The notes beneath the pieces are model-generated. The model was not told where the DNA came from. It saw only the letters and a program-made list of their open reading frames with translations, and did no database searches. A stretch of 64,000 nt of DNA from Streptomyces sp. NRRL F-2580 (GTDB lineage Bacteria > Actinomycetota > Actinomycetes > Streptomycetales > Streptomycetaceae), in contig NZ_JOIR01000012.1 of assembly GCF_000720115.1 (NCBI RefSeq), positions 62,001-126,000 on the forward strand. The letters are read 5' to 3'. The translations under genes were made by a program, and so were the position numbers. Below are positions 43,976-52,642 of the stretch, one piece after another (within the stretch, counting starts at the first letter, position 1; each line of letters begins with the position of its first letter).

Positions 43976-45244
43976 TCACGCGGTCACTTCCCCGGCCGGC
44001 AGGTGCGGCTCGGCCGGTTTGACGGTCAGCCGGCGCACGCTGGAGCTGCACAGGGCGAAACCGGTGGCGGCGACGACCAGTACGGCCCCGACCACCAGCG
44101 TGGTGTCGAGGCCCACGTGGAGGGCGATCGGGCCCGCGGCGACCTCCCCGACCGGGATGGCCACGAACGAGCCGAGCGCGTCGTAGGAGTAGACCCGGGC
44201 GAGCCGTTCCGGAGGGATGTTCTCCTGTAAGGACACGTCCCAGGCGACCGCCAGTTGTTCCAGGGCCACACCGTTGACGAACATCGCGGCCAGCAGCAGG
44301 GCGATGTGCGAGGTCGTCCCGAGCGCCAACAGCGGCACCGCCTCGAACGCGCCCACGGCCGCTCCGATCCGCAGGGCGTGCCGGGGCCGGGTACGGGCCG
44401 CGATGAAGCCGCCCGCGAAGGCGCCCGCCGTCTGCGCGGCGAGCAGCAGCCCCCAGGTCGTCCGGCCGAAGGACTGGTCGGCGATCGTGGGGCCGAGCAC
44501 CTGCAGCCCGCCCGCGACCACCGCGTTGATGACCAGGAACTGGAGCACCACCACCCACACCCAGGTGCGGGAGGTGAACTCCGACCAGCCCTCGCGCAGT
44601 TCGGCCAGAGGCCGGGCCGGCCCCGCGGCCGGCGACGCGGTCTTCGCGGCCCGGATCCCGGCGAAGCACAGCCCCGCCAGCAGGAACACGGCCGCGTTGA
44701 CGGCGATGCCCCAGCCGGGGCCCGCGAAGCCGACGACGAGCCCGCCGGTCGAGGCACCCAGGACCATCCCCGCGTTCACGGCCATCCGCACGACCGCGTT
44801 GGCCGGCCGGATCATCTCGTGCGGGACGGTCTGCGGTACGAGGGCGGCCGCCGCCGGCAGCGACACCGCGGCCACCATGCCGTTGATCACGCTGATGACG
44901 ACGAGCACCGGGATCGAGGCGAAGCCGAACAGCACGCTCGCCGCGATCACCGCCTGGGCCAGTCCGGCAGCCACGCTCGACCCCTGGAGCACCAGCCTGC
45001 GCGGCAGCCGGTCGGCGATCACACCGCCGAACAGCAGCAGCGCCACATTGGCCACCGACCGCGCCCCGACGACGATCCCCAGGTCGATCAGCGAACCGGT
45101 CAGGTCCAGCACCGCGAACGAGAGCACGATCGGCGCCATGGCGTTGGCGAAGTAGGTCGCCATCCGGCCCCCCGCCAGGCAGCGGAAGTCCGCCTGCCGG
45201 AGGGGGTCCAGCAGGGCGGGGGCGCGGCTGCCGTCGACACTCAC
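43976..45244 (-). CDS. MFS transporter (region C)
   Basis: 422 aa. Twelve hydrophobic segments; FGGVIADRLPRRLVLQGSS is the loop 2-3 motif and the layout is MFS_3-like, as in the region B transporter. It overlaps the ATP-grasp gene by 4 nt, so it is in the amiclenomycin-type operon and is the natural exporter candidate. The Leu in DVSLQENIPPERL (residue 339) is encoded by TTA at 44228-44230, giving a second possible bldA checkpoint. Confidence 0.88.
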   Translation of the reverse strand: MSVDGSRAPALLDPLRQADFRCLAGGRMATYFANAMAPIVLSFAVLDLTGSLIDLGIVVGARSVANVALLLFGGVIADRLPRRLVLQGSSVAAGLAQAVIAASVLFGFASIPVLVVISVINGMVAAVSLPAAAALVPQTVPHEMIRPANAVVRMAVNAGMVLGASTGGLVVGFAGPGWGIAVNAAVFLLAGLCFAGIRAAKTASPAAGPARPLAELREGWSEFTSRTWVWVVVLQFLVINAVVAGGLQVLGPTIADQSFGRTTWGLLLAAQTAGAFAGGFIAARTRPRHALRIGAAVGAFEAVPLLALGTTSHIALLLAAMFVNGVALEQLAVAWDVSLQENIPPERLARVYSYDALGSFVAIPVGEVAAGPIALHVGLDTTLVVGAVLVVAATGFALCSSSVRRLTVKPAEPHLPAGEVTA

Positions 45245-46602
45245 CGTCCGACCGTCGGACTCTCCACGATCAGCACGCTGTTGGAGGCAGCGCCCTGGTG
45301 CGTGTTGATGAGTTCACCGGGCCGGGGAGTGGCGTGCCGGACGTAGACGCCCGACAGCTCGCGGCCGTACATCATCGGCCCCAGTACGCAGGGCACGGCG
45401 GCGCTGCGGATCTCGCCGGTCGTGTCGTGCGCGAACTCGAAGGTGACGAGGTCGGCGTCCACCACCCGCTGGAGGATGTGGTCGCCCTTCGCGGCGGCCG
45501 CCAGGAGCAGCTCCCGCCACTCCTCCTCGGTCACCGAGCGGCCCAGGGTCACCCCGGCGCCGCCGTAGCCGTCACCGGGCTTGAGGACCAGGGAGGTCCG
45601 GTCCTCGCCGAGGGCGTCCGCCCGGGCGATGGTGGTGTGCGGAACGTGCCGGCGTACGAACTCCCGGTCCGCCGGGTCCAGCAGGGGCAGGTCCTCCCAG
45701 ATCCAGGCCAGCACCCGCTTGTCGCTGACCGGGCTGGTCGCCTCCGGGGTGTACATGCCGACGGTGCCCGCCCGCAGCGCCCGCTCCAGCGCGTCGAGCC
45801 CGGCGCCCGCCTGCTCGACGGGCATGAACAGCCGGAACACGCCGTCGGCGATCTGCTCGCCGGCCCGCAGCCGCTGCCGGTCGTCGAGGGTCAGCTCGTC
45901 CAGCGGGTACCCGACGACGCCGACGCCGTACGCCTTGCCCCGTTCCGCCATGGGGGCGAGGAAGCCGATGAAGTCGTCCAGGTCGGCGAGGGCGTCGAGG
46001 CCGTCCTCGCGGAAGACGGGGACGAGCAGGCAGCTGCCGTCGGTCAGGCCGAGGAAGGAGACCAGCTCGGCGAAGAACGCGTCGACCGCCGACGGCGGGG
46101 TGCGCAGCGGGCCCGCCGGGCCGTGCGGTCCGGCCGGGAGCAGGTCGGCGTAGACCTGGTGGAACTGGGCGGCGATGAGGTCGGCCTCGATGGCCCCGCC
46201 GATCGCCCCGTCGATGTTGAGCTCGACGACCTTGGGCACGCCGCGCTCGACCATGACGTCGGCGCGCAGGGAGGTCAGCAGCCGTTCGGTGAGCGGCTGT
46301 GCCGGATCGAGGAGCGGGAACTGCTCCCGGGGCATCGAGAGGGCGTCCAGCAATTCGCCGGCCGTCGCCACCCGGCGCAGGCACGCGTCGAGCACCAGGC
46401 CCGCCGCGCGGTCCGCGACGGCGCCGACCAGCGCGTGGGCCTCGGGGCCCAGCATCAGGGGCCGGGTCGGGCACCAGGAGTCCGCGACGCGCGGCACTCC
46501 GGCGTTCGCCCGGCGCCAGTGCTCCCGGCCGAGCGCGTCGATCCGCCCGCGGAGCTCCTCGGGCAGGGTGTCGTACAGGTCCACCACGAGTGCGTCGGCC
46601 AT
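45241..46602 (-). CDS. ATP-grasp-type carboxylate-amine ligase
   Basis: 453 aa. KVVELNIDGAIGGAIEADL near 125 and SLVLKPGDGYGGAGVTLGRS near 345 give the ATP-grasp pattern (glycine loop and Asp/Asn Mg site) in the layout of circularly permuted or glutathionylspermidine-synthase-like ligases. LQRVVDADLVTFEF follows. It starts at ATG 46602, sharing a base with the upstream TGA. In an operon that makes an amino acid warhead and has no dedicated NRPS of its own, this is the best candidate for joining amiclenomycin to another residue. Substrate order is unknown. Confidence 0.75.
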   Translation of the reverse strand: MADALVVDLYDTLPEELRGRIDALGREHWRRANAGVPRVADSWCPTRPLMLGPEAHALVGAVADRAAGLVLDACLRRVATAGELLDALSMPREQFPLLDPAQPLTERLLTSLRADVMVERGVPKVVELNIDGAIGGAIEADLIAAQFHQVYADLLPAGPHGPAGPLRTPPSAVDAFFAELVSFLGLTDGSCLLVPVFREDGLDALADLDDFIGFLAPMAERGKAYGVGVVGYPLDELTLDDRQRLRAGEQIADGVFRLFMPVEQAGAGLDALERALRAGTVGMYTPEATSPVSDKRVLAWIWEDLPLLDPADREFVRRHVPHTTIARADALGEDRTSLVLKPGDGYGGAGVTLGRSVTEEEWRELLLAAAAKGDHILQRVVDADLVTFEFAHDTTGEIRSAAVPCVLGPMMYGRELSGVYVRHATPRPGELINTHQGAASNSVLIVESPTVGR

Positions 46603-47507
46603 CAGAGCGACACCCACTTCGCGTACCGGGGGAGCAGCCCCAGCTCGGCCTGCCGGTAGGTGTGCACGATCTCGGCGACCACGGCGTTCTCCGTGTCGAA
46701 GTCGGTCCCGTCCACGCACCGGACCGGGCGCACGCCGCCGGCGGTGCTCGCCACGCACAGGGCCTCGCAGGCCGGCAGGTCCGCGGCGGTGAGCGGGCTC
46801 CGGTCCACCTCGTACCCGAGGTCGTGGGCGATCTCGATGACGGAGGCCACGGTGATCCCGTCGAGCGCGGCCGGGGAGTCGGGCACCAGGAGGGTGCGTC
46901 CGCGCACCCCGAAGACGTTCTGCACGGTGCACTCGGCGACGAAGCCGGTGTCGTCGAGCAGCAGCGCGTCGTCGTAACCGCGCCGCTGGGCGTCCATCCA
47001 GGCGATCCTGGAGTTGAGGTAGCCGGCGGAGACCTTCGCCTTGGTCGGGAAGGCGTGCGGGCTGAGCCGGGCGACCGACGACAGGGTCAGCCGGGGCTGC
47101 TGCCCGCGGATGACCTCGTCGAAGGAGGAGACGTCGAAGGCCAGGACGGCCACCTGGGCCTGCGCACCGGGCGCGGCGAGGCCCAGCACCCCGTCGCCGA
47201 GGAAGGCGACGGGACGAAGGTAGGCCCGGCGCAGACCGTTGGCGGTCAGTGTCTCGTGGCAGGCGGCGGCCAGTTCGGCGGGCGACTGGGCGAGCGTCGT
47301 TCCCACCAGGCGGCACGACTCGGCGAACCGGGTCATGTGCTCCTCCAGCCGGAAGACGTGGTGGCCGTCATCCCCGGAAGGGAAGGCGGAGACGCCCTCG
47401 AACACGCAGAGGCCGTAGTGGAGGCTGTGGTTGGCGAGGGTCAGCGCGGTGTCCCCGGCGGGCACCACGCTGCCCTGCCACCACATGAGCTTCGCTGGTT
47501 CGTTCAT
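46602..47507 (-). CDS. Class IV (branched-chain type) aminotransferase
   Basis: 301 aa PLP enzyme. NHSLHYGLCVFEGVSAF near 27 and the PLP Lys in FPTKAKVSAGYLNSR near 155, with FVAECTVQNVFGV near 190 (Glu that positions the cofactor) and VASTAGGVRPV near 253. This is the BCAT/D-amino acid transaminase fold. It follows a LeuA/LeuCD/LeuB-like set, so the expected reaction is transamination of the one-carbon-longer 2-oxo acid to the finished amino acid (amiclenomycin). Confidence 0.88.
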   Translation of the reverse strand: MNEPAKLMWWQGSVVPAGDTALTLANHSLHYGLCVFEGVSAFPSGDDGHHVFRLEEHMTRFAESCRLVGTTLAQSPAELAAACHETLTANGLRRAYLRPVAFLGDGVLGLAAPGAQAQVAVLAFDVSSFDEVIRGQQPRLTLSSVARLSPHAFPTKAKVSAGYLNSRIAWMDAQRRGYDDALLLDDTGFVAECTVQNVFGVRGRTLLVPDSPAALDGITVASVIEIAHDLGYEVDRSPLTAADLPACEALCVASTAGGVRPVRCVDGTDFDTENAVVAEIVHTYRQAELGLLPRYAKWVSL

Positions 47508-47510
47508 TCC

Positions 47511-48578
47511 TCAGTCCTTGTCGTGCCGGGCGACCGCCCGGCAAATCAGGTCGCCCACCTCGGCGGTGCGCGCGGTGCCGCCCAGGTCGGGTGTCAGCAG
47601 GTCACCGCACAGCACCTCGTCGACGGCGCGTTCCACGGCGGTGTGCGCCGCGGTCAGGCCCATCCGGTCCAGCAACAGCGAGTAACTCATGACGGACGCG
47701 AGCGGGTTGGCGCGTCCCGTGCCCGCGAGGTCGGGCGCGCTGCCGTGCACGGCTTCGAACACGCCGAGGAACTCCGTGTCCTCGGGGTCGTAGCTCGCCG
47801 AGGGCGCCACCCCGAGCCCGCCGGCCAGCATGGAGGCCTCGTCGCTGAGGATGTCCCCGAAGAGGTTGCCGGTCACCACCACGTCGAAGCGGGCCGGGTC
47901 GCGGATCAGCTCCATGGCGGCGGCGTCCACGTACAGGTGGTCGCACTCCACGTCCGGGTAGGACGCGGCGATGGCCCGGAACCGGCTCTGCCACAGCGGG
48001 CCGGCGCTCGGCATGGCGTTGCTCTTGTCCACCAGTGTGAGCCTGTGGCGGCGGGAGCGGGCGAGCTCGAAGGCGGCCGTGACCGCCCGGTCCACGGCCC
48101 AGCGGGTGTGGACGCCGACCTCCATCGCGACGTGGCCGGGACGGCCGCCCCGGACCGTGCCGCCGACGCCGACGTACACGTCCTCGGTGTTCTCCCGCAC
48201 GATGACGAGGTCCACGTCCTCGACGGAGCGCACGTGCTTGAGGGGGCAGTGCGCGAGCGCCCGCAGGCGCACCGGCCGCAGGTTGACGCTCAGTTCGAGC
48301 TGCTGGCGCAGCCCGCCGATGATCCGGATCGCGTGCCGGTTGTCGGGGATCCGGGCGTCGCCGAGCGCGCCGAGCAGCACCGCCCGGTAGTCGCCGCGGA
48401 TGGCCTGGATGTCGATGTCGACGTCCCCGTGCTCCAGGAACCAGTCGGCGCTGTAGGGCAGCACCTCGGTCTTCAGGCCGGTGCCGAAGACGTCCTCGAC
48501 CACCGCGTGCACCTTCAGCACCTCGGACATGACCTCGGGCCCGATGCCGTCTCCCGGGATGACCGCGAGGGTACTCAC
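47511..48578 (-). CDS. LeuB-like 3-isopropylmalate dehydrogenase homolog
   Basis: 355 aa from GTG 48578. NAD-dependent oxidative decarboxylase fold: VIPGDGIGPEVMSEV at the N-terminus, SVNLRPVRL near 98, VRENTEDVYVGVGG near 122, DKSNAMPSAGPLW near 180, CDHLYVDAAAM and VVTGNLFGDILSDEASMLAGGLG near 225, AVHGSAPDLAG near 270. The VRENTEDVY loop is closer to the isocitrate/homoisocitrate group than to LeuB, fitting a non-leucine substrate. Third step of the 2-oxo acid chain extension. Overlaps the LeuCD gene by 4 nt. Confidence 0.88.
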   Translation of the reverse strand: MSTLAVIPGDGIGPEVMSEVLKVHAVVEDVFGTGLKTEVLPYSADWFLEHGDVDIDIQAIRGDYRAVLLGALGDARIPDNRHAIRIIGGLRQQLELSVNLRPVRLRALAHCPLKHVRSVEDVDLVIVRENTEDVYVGVGGTVRGGRPGHVAMEVGVHTRWAVDRAVTAAFELARSRRHRLTLVDKSNAMPSAGPLWQSRFRAIAASYPDVECDHLYVDAAAMELIRDPARFDVVVTGNLFGDILSDEASMLAGGLGVAPSASYDPEDTEFLGVFEAVHGSAPDLAGTGRANPLASVMSYSLLLDRMGLTAAHTAVERAVDEVLCGDLLTPDLGGTARTAEVGDLICRAVARHDKD

Positions 48579-50602
48579 GAGGCCGATGCCTCCGCCCGGA
48601 CCTGAGCGCCCGCGTAGGCGACGAGGCCGCCCGCGGTGAGCAGCTCCCGCTCGAAGGCGGAGGGCGGGGTGATCGGTGCGGAGGTGCCCCGGGTGACGTT
48701 GACCAGCTCGCCGCGTTCGTCGTCGACGACCAGCCGGTCGCCCTCCCGGATCTCGTAGGCGAACTCCCCCACTTCCACCAGCCGCAGGCCGATGTTGAGG
48801 GCGTTGCGGAAGAAGATCCGCGCGAAGCTGTGCGCGACGACGAAGGGCGCGCCGGAGGCCTTGATGCCCATCGGGGCGTTCTCGCGGGAGGAGCCGCAGC
48901 CGAAGTTCATGCCGCCGACGATCACCGAGCCGCTCAGGTCGTGCCCGGTCCGCGCGTAGTGGTCGAGGAACGGCTGGTTGCCCGCGTGGGCCATGATGTG
49001 CTTCTTGTACTCGGCCGGATCGGGGATCTGGCAGAACACGCCCGGAAGGATCACATCGGTGTTGACGTGGTCCCCGAAGACCCAGGCGAGGTTTCCGCCG
49101 CCCCCGGCGCCGCCCGCGTCCGGCGCTGCCGCGGGGAGCTCGTCCGCACCGCCCGTGAGCGGGGCCCGGCCCTCGCGCGCCGAGTGGAGCGCGAACAGCT
49201 CGTCGATGCCGCGCCGCAGCGCGTCCTCGTCGGCGTAGTAGTCGCTCCGGTCGCCGATGGGGGCGAGTACGCCGGTCAGCGCGGCCCGGGCGGCGATGGC
49301 GGGGCTGGCCAGGACGACGCTGGCGTCGACGTCCCCGCACCGGCCGCGGAAGTTCCGGTTGGAGGTGAAGATCGCGACCTCCCCCTTGCCGAGCACACCG
49401 GACTTGATGCCGATGCACGGGCCGCAGCTGGAGGACTCCACGTAGCAGCCGGCCTCGATCAGTACGTCGATCAGGCCCTCCTTCATCGCCGCCCGGTAGG
49501 CCTTCTGGGAGGCCGGGATGACGATGGTGCGCACCCCCTCGTGGACCCGCTTGCCCCGCAGGACGTCCGCTACGACCCGCAGGTCCTCCAGGTGCCCGTT
49601 GGTGCAGGAACCGATGAAGACCTGGTCGACGGGTATCTCGCCGTTCTCGTTGGCCCTGCGGGCGAGCGGCCCCACGCCCGTCATCAGGTCCTCGCGGCCC
49701 TCGTACGCCTCCCAGTCGCGCAGGACGTGCTGGAGCTGGTGCGCGCCGATGGCGTTGTCGGGGGAGAAGGGCAGCGCGACGGTCGGCTCGATCAGGCCCA
49801 GGTCGATGTCGATCACGTCGACGTACTCGGCGTCGTCCTCGTCGATGGTGAAGCCCGGGTAGTCCGCCTCGTCGCCGAGGTAGTCGGCGAGCACCCCGTC
49901 CGTGGGGAACAGACCGTACTTGGCGCCCATCTCCACCGCCATGTTGCTCAGCGACAGCCGGTCGGTGATCGCCAGGGAGGCGAGGCCGGGACCGCCGAAC
50001 TCCAGGCTGCGGTAGACCGCGCCGTGCACGCCGATCAGCCCGCACAGGTACAGCGCCACGTCCTTGCCCTGCACGTGCGGACGCAGGCTCCCGTGGAAGC
50101 GGACCAGCGTCGCCTCGGGCACCCGCATCCAGACGCTGCCCCGGACCAGGGCCATGGCCAGGTCGGTGGAGCCGATGCCGGTGGCGAGCGAGCCGATCGC
50201 GCCCGCGGTGCAGCTGTGCGAGTCGGCGCCGACCGCGACGTCACCGGGGCGGATCAGCCCCTGCTCGATGAGGATCTTGTGCTGGATGCCGCCGTCGTAG
50301 CCCACGTCGAACACCTTGATGCCGTGCTCGCGGGCGAACCGCCGCAGCTCGACGAGGATCGAGGCCATAGAGGCGGTGTGCGTGGGGACGACGTGGTCGA
50401 AGACGAAGGCCGTCTTCTCACGCTGCGCGGCGAGGCCGGCGGCTATGTAGTCGTCGTCGAAGCCGGAGTCCCGGAGGATGTCCAGGGCCCATTTGACGGT
50501 CATCTCGCTGCCCCAGCACAGGTCGAACGGCAGGTCCACGACCTCGCCGGTGCTGACGGGACGGCCGAGTTTGTGCTCGAAGAGCTGTCGTACGAGAGTC
50601 AT
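48575..50602 (-). CDS. Fused LeuC-LeuD-like isomerase (aconitase family)
   Basis: 675 aa. The large-subunit part (1-430) has VVPTHTASMAS, GADSHSCTAGAIGSLATGIGSTD near 128, IGSCTNGHLEDL near 335 and SSSCGPCIGIKSG near 395, the three Cys that hold a 4Fe-4S cluster. A Gly/Ala linker (about 475-500) joins the small-subunit part (505-675), with FGDHVNTDVILPG, MNFGCGSSRENAP and FFRNALNIGL. Most bacterial LeuC and LeuD are separate; fusion here guarantees equal amounts. It isomerises the LeuA-type product by dehydration and rehydration. Confidence 0.9.
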   Translation of the reverse strand: MTLVRQLFEHKLGRPVSTGEVVDLPFDLCWGSEMTVKWALDILRDSGFDDDYIAAGLAAQREKTAFVFDHVVPTHTASMASILVELRRFAREHGIKVFDVGYDGGIQHKILIEQGLIRPGDVAVGADSHSCTAGAIGSLATGIGSTDLAMALVRGSVWMRVPEATLVRFHGSLRPHVQGKDVALYLCGLIGVHGAVYRSLEFGGPGLASLAITDRLSLSNMAVEMGAKYGLFPTDGVLADYLGDEADYPGFTIDEDDAEYVDVIDIDLGLIEPTVALPFSPDNAIGAHQLQHVLRDWEAYEGREDLMTGVGPLARRANENGEIPVDQVFIGSCTNGHLEDLRVVADVLRGKRVHEGVRTIVIPASQKAYRAAMKEGLIDVLIEAGCYVESSSCGPCIGIKSGVLGKGEVAIFTSNRNFRGRCGDVDASVVLASPAIAARAALTGVLAPIGDRSDYYADEDALRRGIDELFALHSAREGRAPLTGGADELPAAAPDAGGAGGGGNLAWVFGDHVNTDVILPGVFCQIPDPAEYKKHIMAHAGNQPFLDHYARTGHDLSGSVIVGGMNFGCGSSRENAPMGIKASGAPFVVAHSFARIFFRNALNIGLRLVEVGEFAYEIREGDRLVVDDERGELVNVTRGTSAPITPPSAFERELLTAGGLVAYAGAQVRAEASAS

Positions 50603-51846
50603 CGCAGAACGCGTCCATCCTGGTGGCCGAGAAGCTGTTTCTTGAGGCAGTCGAAAACGGTGACGTACGGCTCGATCCGCCGGTGCGCCGCGGGCGAGGA
50701 GAACCGGATCCAGCCGCGCACCGGCGCCGGGCGGCAGCCGCGCAACCGCTTCGCGTCCGCCGAACCCATGCCGTAGGCGATGCGCCGGGCGCCGCCCGCG
50801 ACGGCCAGTTCGGCGAGGTGGTAGAAGACGAGGTTGAAGTAGGCGTAGGAGGCCCCGACGGCGGTGGCGTCGAAGCCGAGGAACTTGGGGTGCAGGACGC
50901 CCCCGCCCTCCAGGCACAGCAGGAAGCCCGCGATGTCGGGCCCCTCGGCCTCCCGGCCGCGCACCACGTACAGCGCGGGACCCAGCCGCGGGGCCCCGAG
51001 GAGCGCGGTGAACAGCCGCTCCATCGCGGCCCGGTCGACGGGCAGCCCGTACTTCTTCTGCTGTTCCTCGGACAGTTCGGCGCAGCGGGCGATCACTGCC
51101 GGGTCCGGCTCCGTGATCTGCTCGACCCGCATCCCCGCCTCGGCGAACTTGCGGATCTCGGAGCGGACGACGGTACGGCGCTTGCGGTCCAGGGTGCCCA
51201 GGTACTCCTCCAGGGAGGTGTGCGACCCGGTGTCGAGGTCGAACTCCAGATCGGAGAGGAACCCCAGGTAGCCGTGGCCGGCCAGGGCGCGGTGCAGCTC
51301 GCCGTCCCCGCCGGACTCCCACAGGAAGGACTGCGAGGGGACCTCGGCCTCCGCGCAGAACTCGTCGACACCCACGAGGAGTTCACCGATCGCTCGCCGC
51401 CGGTCGACGTCCGGCAGAGTGAGGACGTCACTGGCGTATCCGTACGGACTCGTCATCACCAGCGCCGGATAGCCGGCCGCACGCGTGTGCCCGGCCTCCG
51501 TCCGCACGACGGCGGCGAGCAGCGCCGCGGCCTCGGCGGACTCCTCCTGCGAGCGGTCCCGCGCCAGCGCCCGGCGCAGGTGGTCCATCTCGTAGTCGCC
51601 GAAGAGGGCCCCCGTCGGATCGTGGTAGGGAAACGCGTCCGGGTCCCGGACCAGCAGGCCCTGCACCCCGGCGACCGTGCGCGCCCCGTCCCGCAGCAGG
51701 AAGAGGACCAGCTCGAAGCCGAAGCACTCCTCGACCGCGCGCAGCCAGTCGTGGGAGAGGTACACCTGCGTGTCGGGGACGAGCGCGTCCCATTCCTCGC
51801 GGTCCACGCCGGATGCCGACCGTACGACGACGACCTCAGTGCCCAC
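50599..51846 (-). CDS. FemX/peptidogalycan-type GNAT acyltransferase
   Basis: 415 aa from GTG 51846, overlapping the methyltransferase by 11 nt. A double-GNAT protein: FPYHDPTGALFGDYE, TSLEEYLGTLDRKRRTVVRSEIRKF near 215, GFLLCLEGGG near 320, and YAYFNLVFYHLAELAVAGGARRIAYG near 345. This is the DUF482/peptidogalycan family, related to the Fem/Lys-tRNA-type aminoacyl transferases. In peptide antibiotic operons such proteins can add an amino acid from aminoacyl-tRNA, so it may make a peptide bond in stravidin. An ordinary N-acyltransferase role is the alternative. Confidence 0.7.
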   Translation of the reverse strand: MGTEVVVVRSASGVDREEWDALVPDTQVYLSHDWLRAVEECFGFELVLFLLRDGARTVAGVQGLLVRDPDAFPYHDPTGALFGDYEMDHLRRALARDRSQEESAEAAALLAAVVRTEAGHTRAAGYPALVMTSPYGYASDVLTLPDVDRRRAIGELLVGVDEFCAEAEVPSQSFLWESGGDGELHRALAGHGYLGFLSDLEFDLDTGSHTSLEEYLGTLDRKRRTVVRSEIRKFAEAGMRVEQITEPDPAVIARCAELSEEQQKKYGLPVDRAAMERLFTALLGAPRLGPALYVVRGREAEGPDIAGFLLCLEGGGVLHPKFLGFDATAVGASYAYFNLVFYHLAELAVAGGARRIAYGMGSADAKRLRGCRPAPVRGWIRFSSPAAHRRIEPYVTVFDCLKKQLLGHQDGRVLR

Positions 51847-52642
51847 GGACGTCCACGCCCTTCGTGGCGACCGCGATGAGGCGATCGGCCCGGTGGTCGT
51901 AGGGTCCGCCGGCGTAGTCCCCGTGGAAGCGGACGTCGGTGAAGCCGGCGGCCGCGAGCATCGCCCGCAGGTCGGTCGCGCCGTAGAGGTGGAGCGTCAT
52001 CGAGCCCCGGGCCGCGTGCGAACCGTCGACGGAGTACCAGTCGCTGCGCAGCCGGCTCCAGTCGTCGAGGACGGTGTCGCGCTGGAAGAGCAGCCTTCCG
52101 TCCTGCTCGGAGCAGGAGACCCGCTCGTCGAGCCGCGCGAGGATCTCCTTGCCGACGACGTCGACGAGCAGGGTCCCGCCCGGCGCCAGGCTGGTGTGCG
52201 CGTTGCGCAGCACCTGGACGTTGTCCTCGTGCCGGTCCAGGTAGCCGAAGGAGGTGAACATGTTGACGATGGCGTCGAAGGCCTCCGGCTCGGCGAAACG
52301 GAGCATGTCCGCCTCGACGAACCGGGCCTTGACGCCCGCGTCCTGACAGCGCGTCCGGGCCCGGCCGAGCAGGGGCGCGCTGAGGTCCACACCGGTGACC
52401 GCGTGGCCGGCCCGCGCGAGCGGCACCGTGAACAGGCCCGGTCCGCAGCACAGGTCGAGGACACGGGCACCCGAGGGGAAACGGAACAGCGGGGACTGCT
52501 CCACGATCCGTTCGGCCTCGGCGGCGCGCTCGGCGGAGAACAGGTGCGGAGAGAAGTCGTCCCAGAAGGTCTGGTCCGCGAACCAGCCGGCGGTGTCGGC
52601 GGCGTCGGTCGCGGCGGTACCGGTGCCGTGCTCCGCGCTCAT
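51836..52642 (-). CDS. SAM-dependent methyltransferase
   Basis: 268 aa class I fold. Motif I is VLDLCCGPGLFTVPLA near 62, motif II GVDLSAPLLGRAR near 84, ADMLRFAEPEAFDAIVNMF near 110 and LAPGGTLLVDVVGKE near 150. Likely N- or O-methylation of the peptide or a precursor amino acid; N-methylated residues are a reported trait of stravidin-type peptides as I remember, but the substrate cannot be read here. Overlaps its neighbours at both ends, so it is clearly in the same transcript. Confidence 0.85.
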   Translation of the reverse strand: MSAEHGTGTAATDAADTAGWFADQTFWDDFSPHLFSAERAAEAERIVEQSPLFRFPSGARVLDLCCGPGLFTVPLARAGHAVTGVDLSAPLLGRARTRCQDAGVKARFVEADMLRFAEPEAFDAIVNMFTSFGYLDRHEDNVQVLRNAHTSLAPGGTLLVDVVGKEILARLDERVSCSEQDGRLLFQRDTVLDDWSRLRSDWYSVDGSHAARGSMTLHLYGATDLRAMLAAAGFTDVRFHGDYAGGPYDHRADRLIAVATKGVDVRGH

